A DNA stretch of 32,475 nucleotides from Sedimenticola sp. (GCA_026992075.1 JALXAM010000075.1:1-32475), one strand, 5' to 3'. Shown: positions 15,509 to 24,520, numbered from the stretch's first letter. The notes: a model not told the origin generated them from the letters alone. Made by a program: numbers and translations.

Positions 15509-15526
15509 ATCAAAAGGATCTGACCA

Positions 15527-16657
15527 ATGACCTGGCTCCAACGCCTTTTCACCATGACCGTCAAGGAGCTCAAGCAGCTCTCACGCGATCCCATTCTGCT
15601 GGTGGTGATCGCCTACTTCTTCACCGCCGACATCTATATCGCCGCTTCCGGCATCCACATGGACCTGCGCCAGGCCTCACTGGCGGTGCTGGATCACGAC
15701 CACAGCGAAAGCTCGCGCGAGCTGATCCACCGCTTCCAGCCCCCCTGGTTCGAGCTGAAAGGGGAGCTGTCCGACACCCACCAGGCACGGCGCATGCTCG
15801 ATGCCGGCGAGGTGCTGGCGGTGATCGACATCCCGGAGCACTTCCAGCGCGACCTGGAGCGCGGCAGGCAGGTGTCTGTGCAGATGCAGGTGGATGCCAG
15901 CAACTCCGTGCTCGGCACCCTGGTCACCACCTACGCGACCCAGATCGCCTCGCGCTTCAGCCAGGAGAAGGCGCAGGAGCTGCACGGACGGCTCAAGCTG
16001 GAGACCCTCCCGGCGGTGCTCGACCGTCACCGCGTCTGGTACAACCCCAATCAGAACGACACCTGGTTCATGTCCATCTCGGAACTGCTGACGGTGATCA
16101 CCATGCTCTCCCTCATGCTGCCGGCCGCCGCGGCGGTGCGCGAGAAGGAACGCGGCACCATCGAGCAACTGGTGGTCTCCCCCCTCACCCCGGCGCAGAT
16201 CCTGCTGCCCAAGGTGCTCTCCATGGGGCTGGTGGTGCTGGCGGGCACCGCGGTGAGCCTCTTTCTGATGATCGTCCCCGCCTTCGGGGTGCCCATCAAG
16301 GGAAGCATCCCCCTCTTCTTTGCCGTCACCGCCCTCTACGTCTTCGCCACCGCCGGGCTGGGGCTCTTCATCGCCACCCTCAGCCGCACCCTCGGCCAGG
16401 TGGTGATGCTGGTGATCCTGGTGATGATGCCCATCCTGCTCCTCTCCGGCGCCTGGACCCCGCCCGAGGCGATGCCCGAATTCCTGCGCCGCGCCATGGT
16501 GCTCTCACCCCTCTCCTACTTCATCGAGATGGCCTACGGCATCCTCCTCAAGGGCGCCGGCGTGAAACTGCTGTGGGACTCCATCCTCGGCCTGGCGCTG
16601 CTCGGCAGCCTGCTGTTCGGGTTCGGGGTGTGGCGGTTCAGGCGGCAGTTCGGCTGA
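15527..16657 (+). CDS. ABC-2 type permease (YbhR-like)
   Basis: The 376-residue protein is the second permease of the exporter, with the same layout as its neighbour: an N-terminal helix (PILLVVIAYFFTADIYIAASG), a periplasmic domain, a conserved VREKERGTIEQLVVSPL loop and five C-terminal helices. LLSGAWTPPEAMP and MAYGILLKGAG are typical of YbhR/YhhJ-type proteins. ATG 15527 has AAGGA upstream. It is the last gene of the exporter operon and is followed by short inverted repeats. Confidence 0.92.
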   Translation: MTWLQRLFTMTVKELKQLSRDPILLVVIAYFFTADIYIAASGIHMDLRQASLAVLDHDHSESSRELIHRFQPPWFELKGELSDTHQARRMLDAGEVLAVIDIPEHFQRDLERGRQVSVQMQVDASNSVLGTLVTTYATQIASRFSQEKAQELHGRLKLETLPAVLDRHRVWYNPNQNDTWFMSISELLTVITMLSLMLPAAAAVREKERGTIEQLVVSPLTPAQILLPKVLSMGLVVLAGTAVSLFLMIVPAFGVPIKGSIPLFFAVTALYVFATAGLGLFIATLSRTLGQVVMLVILVMMPILLLSGAWTPPEAMPEFLRRAMVLSPLSYFIEMAYGILLKGAGVKLLWDSILGLALLGSLLFGFGVWRFRRQFG

Positions 16658-16674
16658 TTTTGGTAAACCCTAGG

Positions 16675-16731
16675 TTCCCCCCGGAATCAGGGGAAGCTTA
16701 CGGGACTCGAATTTAACCCCTGAATTCAGGG
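16675..16731 (+). terminator. Inverted repeats after the exporter operon, possible terminator
   Basis: TTCCCC (16675-16680) pairs with GGGGAA (16690-16695) around a 9-base loop, and a perfect 14-bp palindrome CCCTGAATTCAGGG lies at 16718-16731. Neither is followed by a clear T-run, so the terminator role is only inferred from position between converging transcription units. Confidence 0.35.
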
Positions 16732-16766
16732 AGCCATTTCGTGATTCTTCCGGTTTGATTCGTCAG

Positions 16767-17510
16767 TTAGGCCGAAATACGCCTGATCACTTCAATGGCT
16801 GCTGCATAGCCCGTTTGTGTGAGACGGTAACCCAACTTGGCGTCACCATGGGCGAGTTTTGCTGCGTGGAGCTCACGCAACCGTTTGCGAACTGTGTTAT
16901 CGCTTCGGCGACTCAGGCTCCTGAGCACATCCGCTACCGGCACTGCATCAGGGTAGTGGCTATGTAGTAGAATTAGAATTTCTTCCCGAACTGTAACATC
17001 AGCGTGAACGAGCTTCGTGCCATCTATTTCCTCCACGAGTGTGCCCACTGGTGCCTGAACAAGCTCAATCAGCGCACCCGCCTCTTGCATTGATACTCCC
17101 GTAGCATTACGCAGCAGTTCGGCTGTGATCCATGCTGCGGCTTGGTGAGTGAAGGCTAGGTCATGAATATTCGTATCAACGTCGTTCTTGTGGGCGATAT
17201 TTCGCTTGTTCCGAAAGGTGTACATTGAGCGTGCAACGCGAGCTGCGCATATTCGCAAACCATCGGGCAGTGAGGTGTTTTCAACCTTCTTGTCAAGGTA
17301 GTCGTCCACGTTAGGCTTTGGATCATAAGTACCAGTGTGTATGTATTGAAGACATTGCACAAAAGTCTCAACGAACTTGCCTGGGGCAGCTCGCTCAAGT
17401 GTCCGAGTAGCGCAATCACGTCTGATTTTGATCAGGTCGGCGACTAGATCAGAGGCCAGAGTCGAGCCAAGAAGGCCGGTTAATGCTGCTGTGAGCCGAG
17501 CTTCATCCAC
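16767..17510 (-). CDS. HEPN-like protein with C-terminal winged helix, putative defence/toxin component
   Basis: The 247-residue protein has an all-helical N-terminal part with the HEPN-type motif R100-N-x5-H107 (FRNKRNIAH), as in RNases of abortive-infection and toxin systems. The last ~70 residues look like a winged helix (VADVLRSLS, NTVRKRLRELHAAKLA, GYRLTQTG). I do not recognise the exact family. ATG 17510 overlaps the end of the 174-aa gene by eight bases, so the two form a coupled pair. The codons are visibly more AT-rich than in the flanking exporter and smc regions, and an IS91 remnant lies next door, consistent with transfer. A defence or toxin role is an inference from motif and context. 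Confidence 0.7.
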   Translation of the reverse strand: MDEARLTAALTGLLGSTLASDLVADLIKIRRDCATRTLERAAPGKFVETFVQCLQYIHTGTYDPKPNVDDYLDKKVENTSLPDGLRICAARVARSMYTFRNKRNIAHKNDVDTNIHDLAFTHQAAAWITAELLRNATGVSMQEAGALIELVQAPVGTLVEEIDGTKLVHADVTVREEILILLHSHYPDAVPVADVLRSLSRRSDNTVRKRLRELHAAKLAHGDAKLGYRLTQTGYAAAIEVIRRISA

Positions 17511-18027
17511 GGATCATTTCTTCCACTCGCTTAATTCCCTCATGGCTTACCTTATAAAGCTTACGAGCCTGCTTGCTGGCACCGCTCTTCTTCAGCTGGA
17601 GAATAAGCATTGGTTTCTGATTCTTCATCGAATCAATAGCGTCGGTTATGTTCGCAATCTTGTGGCCGAGATGGGTAAGCTCCTTATTCGCTGAAGCCGC
17701 AGTGAAACTTTCAGCACCTTGGCACACTTGAAGCCAGTAGCCGGCGATCAGAGCCTTTTCTCCGTTGCTTATTGGATTTGCTGCTGCGTACAACTCTGCG
17801 AACGTAGAGAAAGTTGGTGCTCCTAATGCCTCTTCGTCGTAATCTGCTTCATCGGGCTGTTTATCTAGAGCACTGTCTGCCGTTGCTTGGCCGCCCGAGA
17901 CCTTCGTATCGATTCCTAACAGGCTAGCGATGTAAGTCAGAACACGGGCCCTTGCCTCCTCCTCGAGCGGCTCAAGGGCACCATGCACTGCTTTGATTGC
18001 ATTGAATTCGTTTTCTGGATTACTCAT
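17503..18027 (-). CDS. 174-aa partner of the HEPN-like protein; unknown function
   Basis: ATG 18027 (MSNPENEFNAIK) is chosen because GGAG lies eight bases upstream; a longer in-frame form would start in the promoter region. The N-terminus (ALEPLEEEARARVLTYIASLLG) is a helical stretch of a kind I recall from many phage- and island-encoded proteins. A Glu/Asp-rich linker follows (about 45-70). The C-terminal ~100 residues end in LILQLKKSGASKQ and YKVSHEGIKRVEEMI, which looks like a winged-helix wing. There is no catalytic motif I can name. It is the first gene of the two-gene unit, so it could be a sensor, antitoxin or adaptor. Confidence 0.7.
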   Translation of the reverse strand: MSNPENEFNAIKAVHGALEPLEEEARARVLTYIASLLGIDTKVSGGQATADSALDKQPDEADYDEEALGAPTFSTFAELYAAANPISNGEKALIAGYWLQVCQGAESFTAASANKELTHLGHKIANITDAIDSMKNQKPMLILQLKKSGASKQARKLYKVSHEGIKRVEEMIRG

Positions 18028-18057
18028 AACTAATGCTCCAATGAGAGAAACATTAGC

Positions 18058-18122
18058 ATGTTTCATTCGCATATTCTTTAGTGTCAACCCTCATGTTATT
18101 AGGTCACAGCTCGATATTCGAG
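18058..18122 (-). promoter_or_regulatory. Candidate promoter and operator of the HEPN gene pair
   Basis: The minus strand has a perfect -35 TTGACA (18082-18087), about 55 bases upstream of ATG 18027. The matching -10 is poor (AAACAT). A palindrome CTCGA-TAT-TCGAG at 18110-18122 lies just upstream and could be an operator. Confidence 0.35.
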
Positions 18123-18171
18123 TAATGAGTACCCTTTGGCCTATTACGCAGATTGGGCTCCTAACAGTGAA

Positions 18172-18247
18172 GCATTTATCCCTCAGGCACCACACAACTT
18201 CGTCGGCTGTTCCGGGCACCTCTGGTCAGTGACTGGGGGATAAATGC
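18172..18247. repeat. Inverted repeat at the end of the IS91 remnant
   Basis: GCATTTATCCC (18172-18182) and GGGATAAATGC (18237-18247) are perfect 11-bp inverted arms with a 54-base loop. They overlap the transposase stop, as expected of a terminal hairpin of a rolling-circle element. Confidence 0.6.
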
Positions 18248-18860
18248 CTGTTGGACTGAGCCGCCCCTCGCAGGTGGGCGTGTCCTAATTAGATAAGATT
18301 TTGCTTTTGCCCAGGTGGCCTGTCGCTGGCCCAATCGGAGGACAGACTGCGCCTGGGTGCGTGGCTGGGCAGCAATTTCCCGCATGGTGTTGTACTTTTT
18401 GGGCCATTGAGGTGCCTTTATTTCCCTATATTTTGACCAGTTTAGCGGATTTTGCCGCCGTTGCGCAGCCTGGGGCCTCGGGTCCTTTTGCCCGATGTGC
18501 GACTGTCTGGTGGATTTTGACAGGTGCGGCGGGCACGTGCCGACGATCTGCATCCGGCCCTGTCGGCATCCGGGGCAGGGGTAGCCGCTGAAGGCAACCG
18601 GCTCGACCGGTTCCGGTGCTGTGGCCTCGGGGGTCTTCAATGCCGAGCGGATCTGGGCCAGGCGTTTCCTGCGGCAGGCATTGGCCAGGAAGCCGTAGTG
18701 GCGGATGCGCATCAGGCCTTTGGGCAGGATGTGCTGGAGGAAGCGACGGATGAACTCGGTCGTCTCGAGGGTCAGGGTCTTTTGCCGCTCATCGCGGTAG
18801 TCCTTGTAGCGGAAGGTGACCTGGCCGTTCTCTGTCGCGATCAGCCGGGGCTTTTGATTC
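18176..18860 (-). pseudogene. IS91-family transposase, C-terminal fragment
   Basis: The frame reads KPRLIATENGQVTFRYKDY, then FIRRFLQHILPKG and MRIRHYGFLANACRRKRL, followed by a CPGC-type cysteine pair, all characteristic of the C-terminal third of IS91-type rolling-circle transposases. Usual members are 350-400 residues; here only about 225 remain and there is no start codon at the left end of the fragment (the first internal Met is at 18712). The tail after CPPHLSKS is low in recognisable similarity. The fragment abuts the methyltransferase gene with overlapping ends. Confidence 0.8.
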
Positions 18861-19649
18861 CACTCCCCGCCACAAACCGGTGCGGCACCACCAGCCGGCC
18901 ATCGGCAAGATATTCCCGCGCCATGAGGGCCACTTCGTCGCGTACCTGTTGGAGCTGCTTTTGGGCAGGGCCTGGAACCGCCGGGCGAGAACCTGGGAGG
19001 CTTCCACGGTGTTCCAGTAGTAGTCGAATGAGTCGAAACGGTATTCGACCTGGCGGCTCTCCACCTCCACTTTCCGGAATCCGGCCTGTTCCATCAGCCG
19101 TTCCAAGGCGCCGGGCTCGCTGAGGGAGGCGACCTTTTCCAGCGGCGGAAGGAGTTCCTCGGGAAGGCGCTCCCTGAAGGCCTCGTGGTGCCAGCGGAAG
19201 CTGGGCAGTGAGTCGGCGCTGCCCCAGACGGCCACCGCCACCCTGCCGCCGGGCATGAGTACGCGGTGCATCTCTTTAAGCCCCTGGAGGGGATCCTGGA
19301 AGAGCATGACGCCGAAGCGGCAGATGACGCGGTGGAAGCTGGCGTCTGCAAAGGCCAGGTGCTCGGCGGGCATGGTGCGGAAGCGGACGTTGGACAGCCC
19401 TTCCCGCTCGGCCTTGGCCTGGGCGGCCTTGACCATGCCCTCGGCGGCGTCCACCCCTTCCACCTCCAGCTCGGGCCAGCGCCTCGCGAGGGTGAGCGCC
19501 GGCTCGCCGGTGCCGCAGGCGACATCCAGCACCCGCTGGCCCAGCTCCACCTGGAGCTTCCCGATCAGCGCCTCGCCCACCGGGGCCGGGTGGGGCAACC
19601 AGAGGTCGAACTTCTCGGCGACCGCGCCCCAGTCGGGTTCGCCCGCCAT
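18841..19649 (-). pseudogene. Class I SAM-dependent methyltransferase with a frameshift near its end
   Basis: ATG 19649 (MAGEPDW) has GGAGG ten bases upstream and starts two bases after the YceI stop. The protein is UbiE-like: motif I VLDVACGTGEPALTLA, acidic residue after beta-2 in VEGVDAA, MPAEHLAFADASF, and HRVLMPGGRVAVAVWG. At about 18957-18970 (CCCAAAAG) the frame breaks. The other frame continues sensibly (KQLQQVRDEVALMAREYL, LVVPHRF) to a TGA at 18841, while the original frame runs into the IS91 remnant and ends at 18789. So either one base was lost, or there is a sequencing error. The gene is the last of a cytochrome b561-YceI-methyltransferase operon; the substrate is unknown. Confidence 0.75.
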
Positions 19650-19651
19650 GG

Positions 19652-20257
19652 TCACCACGCCTCCAGGGGGTTAGCGCTCTGCACGCCTTCGATGGAGAGC
19701 CAGATGCGAATCTCCTCGGCGGCGGGGCCGAGGATGTGCCCCTCCTTCATCCTGTAGTCGGACAGATGGAGCGTGGTGGTGCCCTCGAAGCCGCGCCGGT
19801 AACCGCCCCAGGGATCCTTGCCGGTGCCCACCTGGTGAACGTCGATGACGATCTCCTTGCTGACGCCGCGCAGGGTGAAGCGCCCCTTCAAGCGGGCGCG
19901 GCCGTCACCCAATGGCTCCCAGCCGGTGCTGACGAAGGTGGCCTTGGGGTACCGCTTCACGTCGAAGAAGCGGGCGCTGCGCAGGTGCTTGTCGCGCTCG
20001 GCGTGGTTGGTGTCGAGGCTGGCGAGGTCGATCTCCACCTTCACCCTGTTGTTGGAGGGATCCTGCGGGTCGTAGTCGAAGCGGCCGGAAAAGCGGTTGA
20101 AGCGCCCTTCCAGCCAGCTGAAACCCAGATGCTTGATGCGGAAGGTGATGAAGGCGTGCATCCCCTTGGTGTCGATGACGTAGTGCTGCACGGCGGCCTG
20201 GGCGGTGGCCGCCAGGCTGGAGGCCAGCAGCAGGAAGATGAGAGTCGTCTTGCGCAT
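19652..20257 (-). CDS. YceI-family periplasmic protein
   Basis: The 201-residue protein starts with a signal peptide (MRKTTLIFLLLASSLAATAQA) and continues as a YceI lipocalin-like barrel: YVIDTKGMHAFITFRIKHLGFSWLEGRF is the classic N-terminal strand pair, followed by KVEIDLASLDTNHAERDKHLRS, FFDVKRYPKATF and a LKGRFTLRGVSKEI strand. Family members bind isoprenoid or lipid-like ligands in the periplasm. ATG 20257 has GGAG eight bases upstream, and that site overlaps the stop of the cytochrome b561 gene. The pairing with a cytochrome b561 matches E. coli yceJ-yceI. Confidence 0.94.
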   Translation of the reverse strand: MRKTTLIFLLLASSLAATAQAAVQHYVIDTKGMHAFITFRIKHLGFSWLEGRFNRFSGRFDYDPQDPSNNRVKVEIDLASLDTNHAERDKHLRSARFFDVKRYPKATFVSTGWEPLGDGRARLKGRFTLRGVSKEIVIDVHQVGTGKDPWGGYRRGFEGTTTLHLSDYRMKEGHILGPAAEEIRIWLSIEGVQSANPLEAW

Positions 20258-20262
20258 GGTGG

Positions 20263-20871
20263 TCACTCCTTTTGTCGTTTCGTTTGGTGGATATTGTTGT
20301 TCGCGCCGGGGACGGCGCTCCTGCCGGGCGGCAGGGGGCGCAACATGCGGATCAGGGTGTCGTCACGGTCGATGAAATGGTGCTTGAGAGCCGCCAGGGT
20401 GTGCAGGCCGGCCAGGGAGACCAGGGCGATGGCCACTCCGTCGTGCCACTGGCCGGCGAGATCGGCCTGGTTCTCCAGCCCGTAGAGGGTGGCGGGCAGT
20501 TGGAACAGATCGAAGACCACCACCGGCTGGCCGTCGGCGGTGGTGATGAGATAGCCGGCCACCACCACGGCGGCGGTGAGCAGGTAGAAAAGGCGGTGGA
20601 CCCAGAGGGCGATGCGCCGCTCCCAGGGGCGGCCCGGCGGCCGCGGCCTGGGATTGACCAGGCGCCAGACGAGGCGCAGGACCAGCAGCAGCGCCACCAT
20701 CACGCCCAGGCTGCGGTGCAGGTCGGGCGCCACCTGGTACCAGGGGTGGTAGTAGTCGAGGCTCGCCATGTATTTGCCCAGGACGAACAGGCCGAGGATA
20801 AGCAGCGCCATCAGCCAGTGAAGGGTGATGGAGACCAGGCCGTAGCCGTTGGGGTGGTTGCGCCACTGCAT
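20263..20871 (-). CDS. Cytochrome b561 (YceJ-like)
   Basis: The 202-residue protein has four membrane helices and the heme-ligand histidines of the bacterial cytochrome b561 family: His18 (ITLHWLMALL), His52 (DLHRSLGVMVA), WVHRLFYLL and GLHTLAALKHHF. It is a diheme integral membrane electron carrier, probably passing electrons from quinol to a periplasmic partner. ATG 20871 (MQWRNHPNGYG) has AGGGGA upstream and gives the usual N-terminus; the longer frame to 20955 adds unrelated residues. Gene order with YceI suggests a shared function in the membrane and periplasm. Confidence 0.93.
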   Translation of the reverse strand: MQWRNHPNGYGLVSITLHWLMALLILGLFVLGKYMASLDYYHPWYQVAPDLHRSLGVMVALLLVLRLVWRLVNPRPRPPGRPWERRIALWVHRLFYLLTAAVVVAGYLITTADGQPVVVFDLFQLPATLYGLENQADLAGQWHDGVAIALVSLAGLHTLAALKHHFIDRDDTLIRMLRPLPPGRSAVPGANNNIHQTKRQKE

Positions 20872-21022
20872 ATTGGTTCCCCTGCCGGCGTTCCACTTTC
20901 GGATTGGGTGTTCGATCTGGAAAGTATAGACAGGGCAGGTCGCTTTGTTGGGCACGCTGCGCTTTGCCCAACCTGTGGCTGGAGGGGTTCGATCTGTCGG
21001 CGAACGCAGCTACGGGTCGCAA

Positions 21023-24000
21023 TCAGACCGCGGCCATCTCCACCGCCTGGTCCACGTCCACGGAGACCAGGCGGGAGACACCGGGCTCGTTCATGGTGAC
21101 GCCGAGGAGCTGGTTGGAGATGCCCATGGTGACCTTGTTGTGGGTGATGAAGATGAACTGGACCTTCTCCGACATCTCCTTCACCAGGTCGCAGAAGCGG
21201 CCCACGTTGGCGTCGTCCAGGGGAGCGTCCACCTCGTCGAGCATGCAGAAGGGCGAGGGGTTGAGCTGGAAGATGGCGAACACCAGGGCCACGGCGGTGA
21301 GCGCCTTCTCGCCGCCGGAGAGGAGATGGATGCTGGTGTTGCGCTTGCCCGGTGGGCGCGCCATCACCGCCACGCCGGCGTCGAGCAGGTCCTCGCCCAC
21401 CAGCTCCAGGTAGGCGTGGCCGCCGCCGAAGAGCTTGGGGAACATCTCCTTGAGGCCGGCATTGACCTTGTCGAAGGTCTCCTTGAAACGGGTGCGGGTC
21501 TCGCGGTCGATCTTGCGGATCGCCTCCTCCAGGGTCTCCAGCGAGGCGGTCACGTCGGCGTACTGGGCGTCGAGGTACTGCATCCGCTCCTGGGTCTCCT
21601 TGAACTCGTCGATGGCCGCCAAGTTGATGGCCCCCAGCCGCTGGATGCGGCGGGCGAGCTGTTCCGAGCGCGCCTCCCACTGGGCCACGTCGGCCTCTTC
21701 CGGCAGGCGCTCCTCCAGCTCCCGGCGGTCGAGGCCGGTCTGCTGGAGCTGCTCCTCCAGGGTGCGGCTGCGCACCAGCAGCTCCTGGCGCGCCAGGCGC
21801 ACCTTCTCCAGCGCCTCGCGCTCGGCGGCCACCTGCTGCTCGGCCTGGTGGCGCGCCTGCTCCAGCTCGCGCAGGCGGTGGTCGATGGCTTCCAGGCGCC
21901 GCCGCGCGTCGGCGAGTTCCGCCTCCACCTGCACGCGCTTCTCCAGCAGTTGTTCCAGCTCCTGCTGCTGGGCCGCCAGGGGCGCGTCGCCCTCCTGGAG
22001 CTGGGCCTCGAGCCGCTCCACCCGCTCGGCCGACTGCTCGAGCTGCTGCTGCAGCCGCTCGATGGCGTCGCGCAGCGACTGCTCGGTGCTGCGCATCGAC
22101 TCCAGCCGCAGCTCGATCTGATGCGCCTCGGCACGCGCCCGGCCGGCGGCCTCGCGGGCGTCGGCCAGCTCCTGCTGCAACCGCTCGCGGCGGGCGGCGA
22201 ACTGCTCGCGCTGGACGCTGAACTGCTCCATCTGCTCCAGGGCGCGGTGGAGCCGCTCGCGCGCCTCGGCCATCTGCTCCCGCCCCTCCTCCACCTGGGC
22301 GCGGATCTCCTCCAGCTCCTGGACCAGGGCCTCGCTGCGCTGGCGGATGTGCTCGGCCCTGGCACGCTTGCCACCGAGCTGGGACTGCACCTGGGCCAGC
22401 TCCCGGGCGGCCTGGTCCACCTGGGCGCGCTGGCTCTTGCGGCGCTGCTCCTCCTGCGCCAGCCGCTCGCGGCCGGCGGCCAGCTCCTGCTGCAGGGAGG
22501 CCACCCGGGGCTCGAGTTCCGCCAGGCGGTGCTCCAGGCGGCGGATCTCCTCCTCGCGGGCGAGCATGCCGGCGGTGGCGTCGCCCCGCTCCAGTTGCAG
22601 CCAGCCGCGGCCGAGACAGACCCCCTCGGGCGTCACCACCATCCCGCCGGGCGCCAGGGTGCGCGCCATCGACAGGGCCGAGGAGAGGTCATCTGCCCGT
22701 TTCACCGCCGCCAGCAGGTGACGCACGCCGGCCGGCCCCTGCACCACCGCCGCCAGGCTGTCGTCCGGGACTTCGGGCGCCTCGCCACCCTGCTCCAGCA
22801 GGTGGAGATGGCCCGACTCCAGCGCCGCCAGCCGGTCGCTCCACTGTTCCAGCTCGTCCACCAGCAGCCCCTGCAGGCGGCCGCCCAGCACCGCCTCCAC
22901 CGCCTGCTGCCAGCGCGGCGCCACCTCGATGCGCTCCAGCAGCCGGGGGGCGTCCGCCAGGCCGGCCTGCTCCAGCCAGCGGGAGAACTTCTCGTCGCCC
23001 TCGCCCAGGGCCGACTCCTGCAGGGTGCGCAGGGAGGCGAGCCGCCCGCGGGCGGTCTGCAGCTCGTCGCGGGCAACCGCCAGGGCCTGCTGGCGCTCCT
23101 CCAGCCCGGCGCGGGTCTCGGCGATACGCTGGTCGATCTCTTCCAGGGAGGCGGTGAGCTGCTCCACCTGTTCCTGGAGGGCCGCCTCCCGCGCCTCCAG
23201 CTCGCCGATCTCGGCCTGCAGGCGCAGGTCGGCCAGCCGCTCGCGCTCCTCCTCCAGCTTCTCCTGCCGGCGGCGGAGCTGCGTCTCCTGTTGCTCCAGC
23301 TGGTTGATGCGCGCCCGCTCCACCTGGGCGGTCTGGGCCGGCTCGGTGGCGCGGGCGTTGAACTGGTCCCACTCCCGCTGCCAGCTCTCCATCGCTTCCG
23401 CCGCTTCGGCCTCGCGCGCCTGCAGTTGCTCCAGGCGACGGCGGGCCTGCTCCAGCTCCGGCTGGTCCTGCATCAGGCTGCGCGCCATCTCCTGCAGGCG
23501 GTTCTCGTCCTGGGAGCGGTGCGCCCGGGCCTCCTCCAGGGCACGCCGGGCCCGCGCCAGCTCTTCCTCGGTGCGGCGGCGCGACTCGCGGGCGTACTGG
23601 ATCGCCTCCTCCAGCCGGGCGATGTCGGCCCCCAGGGCGTAGAAGCGCCCCTGCACCTCGTTGAAGGACTCGTTGGCCTCGTTGTGGGCCTCGCGCTGGG
23701 CCTCGATCTCCGCCTCCAGCCGGCGCTGCCCGGCCACCGCCGACTCGAAGCGGTTGGTCTGTTCGGCGATGCGCCGGTCCTGCTCGGTTAGCTCCGACTC
23801 CAGCCGCTTCAGCCGCAGCAGCAGCAGCTCGGCGTTGACCTCGCGCTCCTCGGCCTTGAGCGCCTTGTACTTCTCGGCGGTGGCGGCCTGGCGCTCCAGG
23901 TGGCGGAGCTGCTTCTCGATCTCCTCGCGCAGGTCGGTGAGCCGCTCCAGGTTCTCGCGGGTGTGGCGGATGCGGTTCTCGGTCTCGCGGCGCCGCTCCT

Positions 24001-24520
24001 TGTACTTGGAGATGCCGGCTGCCTCCTCCAGGTAGACCCGCAGCTCCTCGGGGCGCGACTCGATGATGCGCGAGATCATCCCCTGCTCGATGATGGCGTA
24101 GCTGCGCGGCCCCAGGCCGGTGCCGAGAAAGAGGTCGGTGATGTCGCGGCGGCGACATTTGACGCCGTTGAGGAAGTAGGTGGACTGGCCGTCGCGGCTC
24201 ACCTGGCGGCGCACCGAGATGGTGCCGTACTGGGCGTACTGGCCGCCGGCGCGGCCGTCACTGTTGTCGAAGATCAGCTCCACGCTGGCCTGCCCCACCG
24301 GCTTGCGCGCGCTGGAGCCGTTGAAGATGACGTCGGCCATGGACTCGCCGCGCAGCATCTTGGCCGAGCTCTCCCCCATCACCCAGCGCACCGCGTCGAT
24401 GACGTTGGACTTGCCGCAGCCATTGGGTCCCACTACCCCCACCAGGTTGCTGGGAAAGGGGATGGTGGTGGGATCGACGAAGGACTTGAAGCCCGCCAGC
24501 TTGATTCGTTCCAGGCGCAT
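21023..24520 (-). CDS. smc: Chromosome segregation protein SMC
   Basis: The 1165-residue protein has full SMC architecture. The N-terminal ATP-binding half has Walker A GPNGCGKS (about residues 31-38), then a first coiled coil. A hinge covers about 500-660 (LLERIEVAPRWQQAVEAVLG, GGMVVTPEGVCLGRGWLQ), followed by the second coiled coil. The C-terminal half has signature LLSGGEKALTAVAL and Walker B FCMLDEVDAPLDDANV. It acts in chromosome compaction and segregation, normally with ScpA and ScpB, which are not in this window. ATG 24520 gives the standard MRLERIKLAGFKSF start. Many gammaproteobacteria have zipA-ligA downstream; here the neighbour is the cytochrome b561 operon. Confidence 0.97.
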   Translation of the reverse strand: MRLERIKLAGFKSFVDPTTIPFPSNLVGVVGPNGCGKSNVIDAVRWVMGESSAKMLRGESMADVIFNGSSARKPVGQASVELIFDNSDGRAGGQYAQYGTISVRRQVSRDGQSTYFLNGVKCRRRDITDLFLGTGLGPRSYAIIEQGMISRIIESRPEELRVYLEEAAGISKYKERRRETENRIRHTRENLERLTDLREEIEKQLRHLERQAATAEKYKALKAEEREVNAELLLLRLKRLESELTEQDRRIAEQTNRFESAVAGQRRLEAEIEAQREAHNEANESFNEVQGRFYALGADIARLEEAIQYARESRRRTEEELARARRALEEARAHRSQDENRLQEMARSLMQDQPELEQARRRLEQLQAREAEAAEAMESWQREWDQFNARATEPAQTAQVERARINQLEQQETQLRRRQEKLEEERERLADLRLQAEIGELEAREAALQEQVEQLTASLEEIDQRIAETRAGLEERQQALAVARDELQTARGRLASLRTLQESALGEGDEKFSRWLEQAGLADAPRLLERIEVAPRWQQAVEAVLGGRLQGLLVDELEQWSDRLAALESGHLHLLEQGGEAPEVPDDSLAAVVQGPAGVRHLLAAVKRADDLSSALSMARTLAPGGMVVTPEGVCLGRGWLQLERGDATAGMLAREEEIRRLEHRLAELEPRVASLQQELAAGRERLAQEEQRRKSQRAQVDQAARELAQVQSQLGGKRARAEHIRQRSEALVQELEEIRAQVEEGREQMAEARERLHRALEQMEQFSVQREQFAARRERLQQELADAREAAGRARAEAHQIELRLESMRSTEQSLRDAIERLQQQLEQSAERVERLEAQLQEGDAPLAAQQQELEQLLEKRVQVEAELADARRRLEAIDHRLRELEQARHQAEQQVAAEREALEKVRLARQELLVRSRTLEEQLQQTGLDRRELEERLPEEADVAQWEARSEQLARRIQRLGAINLAAIDEFKETQERMQYLDAQYADVTASLETLEEAIRKIDRETRTRFKETFDKVNAGLKEMFPKLFGGGHAYLELVGEDLLDAGVAVMARPPGKRNTSIHLLSGGEKALTAVALVFAIFQLNPSPFCMLDEVDAPLDDANVGRFCDLVKEMSEKVQFIFITHNKVTMGISNQLLGVTMNEPGVSRLVSVDVDQAVEMAAV

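Larger units (their letters stand above)
18172..18860 (-). mobile_element. Remnant of an IS91-family insertion sequence
   Basis: The stretch holds the 3' part of an IS91-type transposase gene plus an end hairpin at 18172-18247. The 5' part, including the HUH and catalytic tyrosine region, is absent, so the element cannot move by itself. The right limit is set where the reading frame stops resembling the transposase and becomes the methyltransferase end. Confidence 0.65.

Noticed and set aside
11147-16657. Type I secretion system for a protein toxin
   Set aside because: The ATPase is a tandem, membrane-free YbhF type with two ABC-2 permeases, not an HlyB-like fused transporter.
18176-18712. 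A complete stand-alone 178-aa gene starting at 18712
   Set aside because: The frame continues upstream with transposase sequence and no start, so this Met is internal to a truncated IS91 transposase.
20945-23791. A 948-residue plus-strand frame rich in Leu, Gln, Ala and Gly
   Set aside because: It lies antisense to smc and its composition is what a high-GC coiled-coil gene gives on the other strand.
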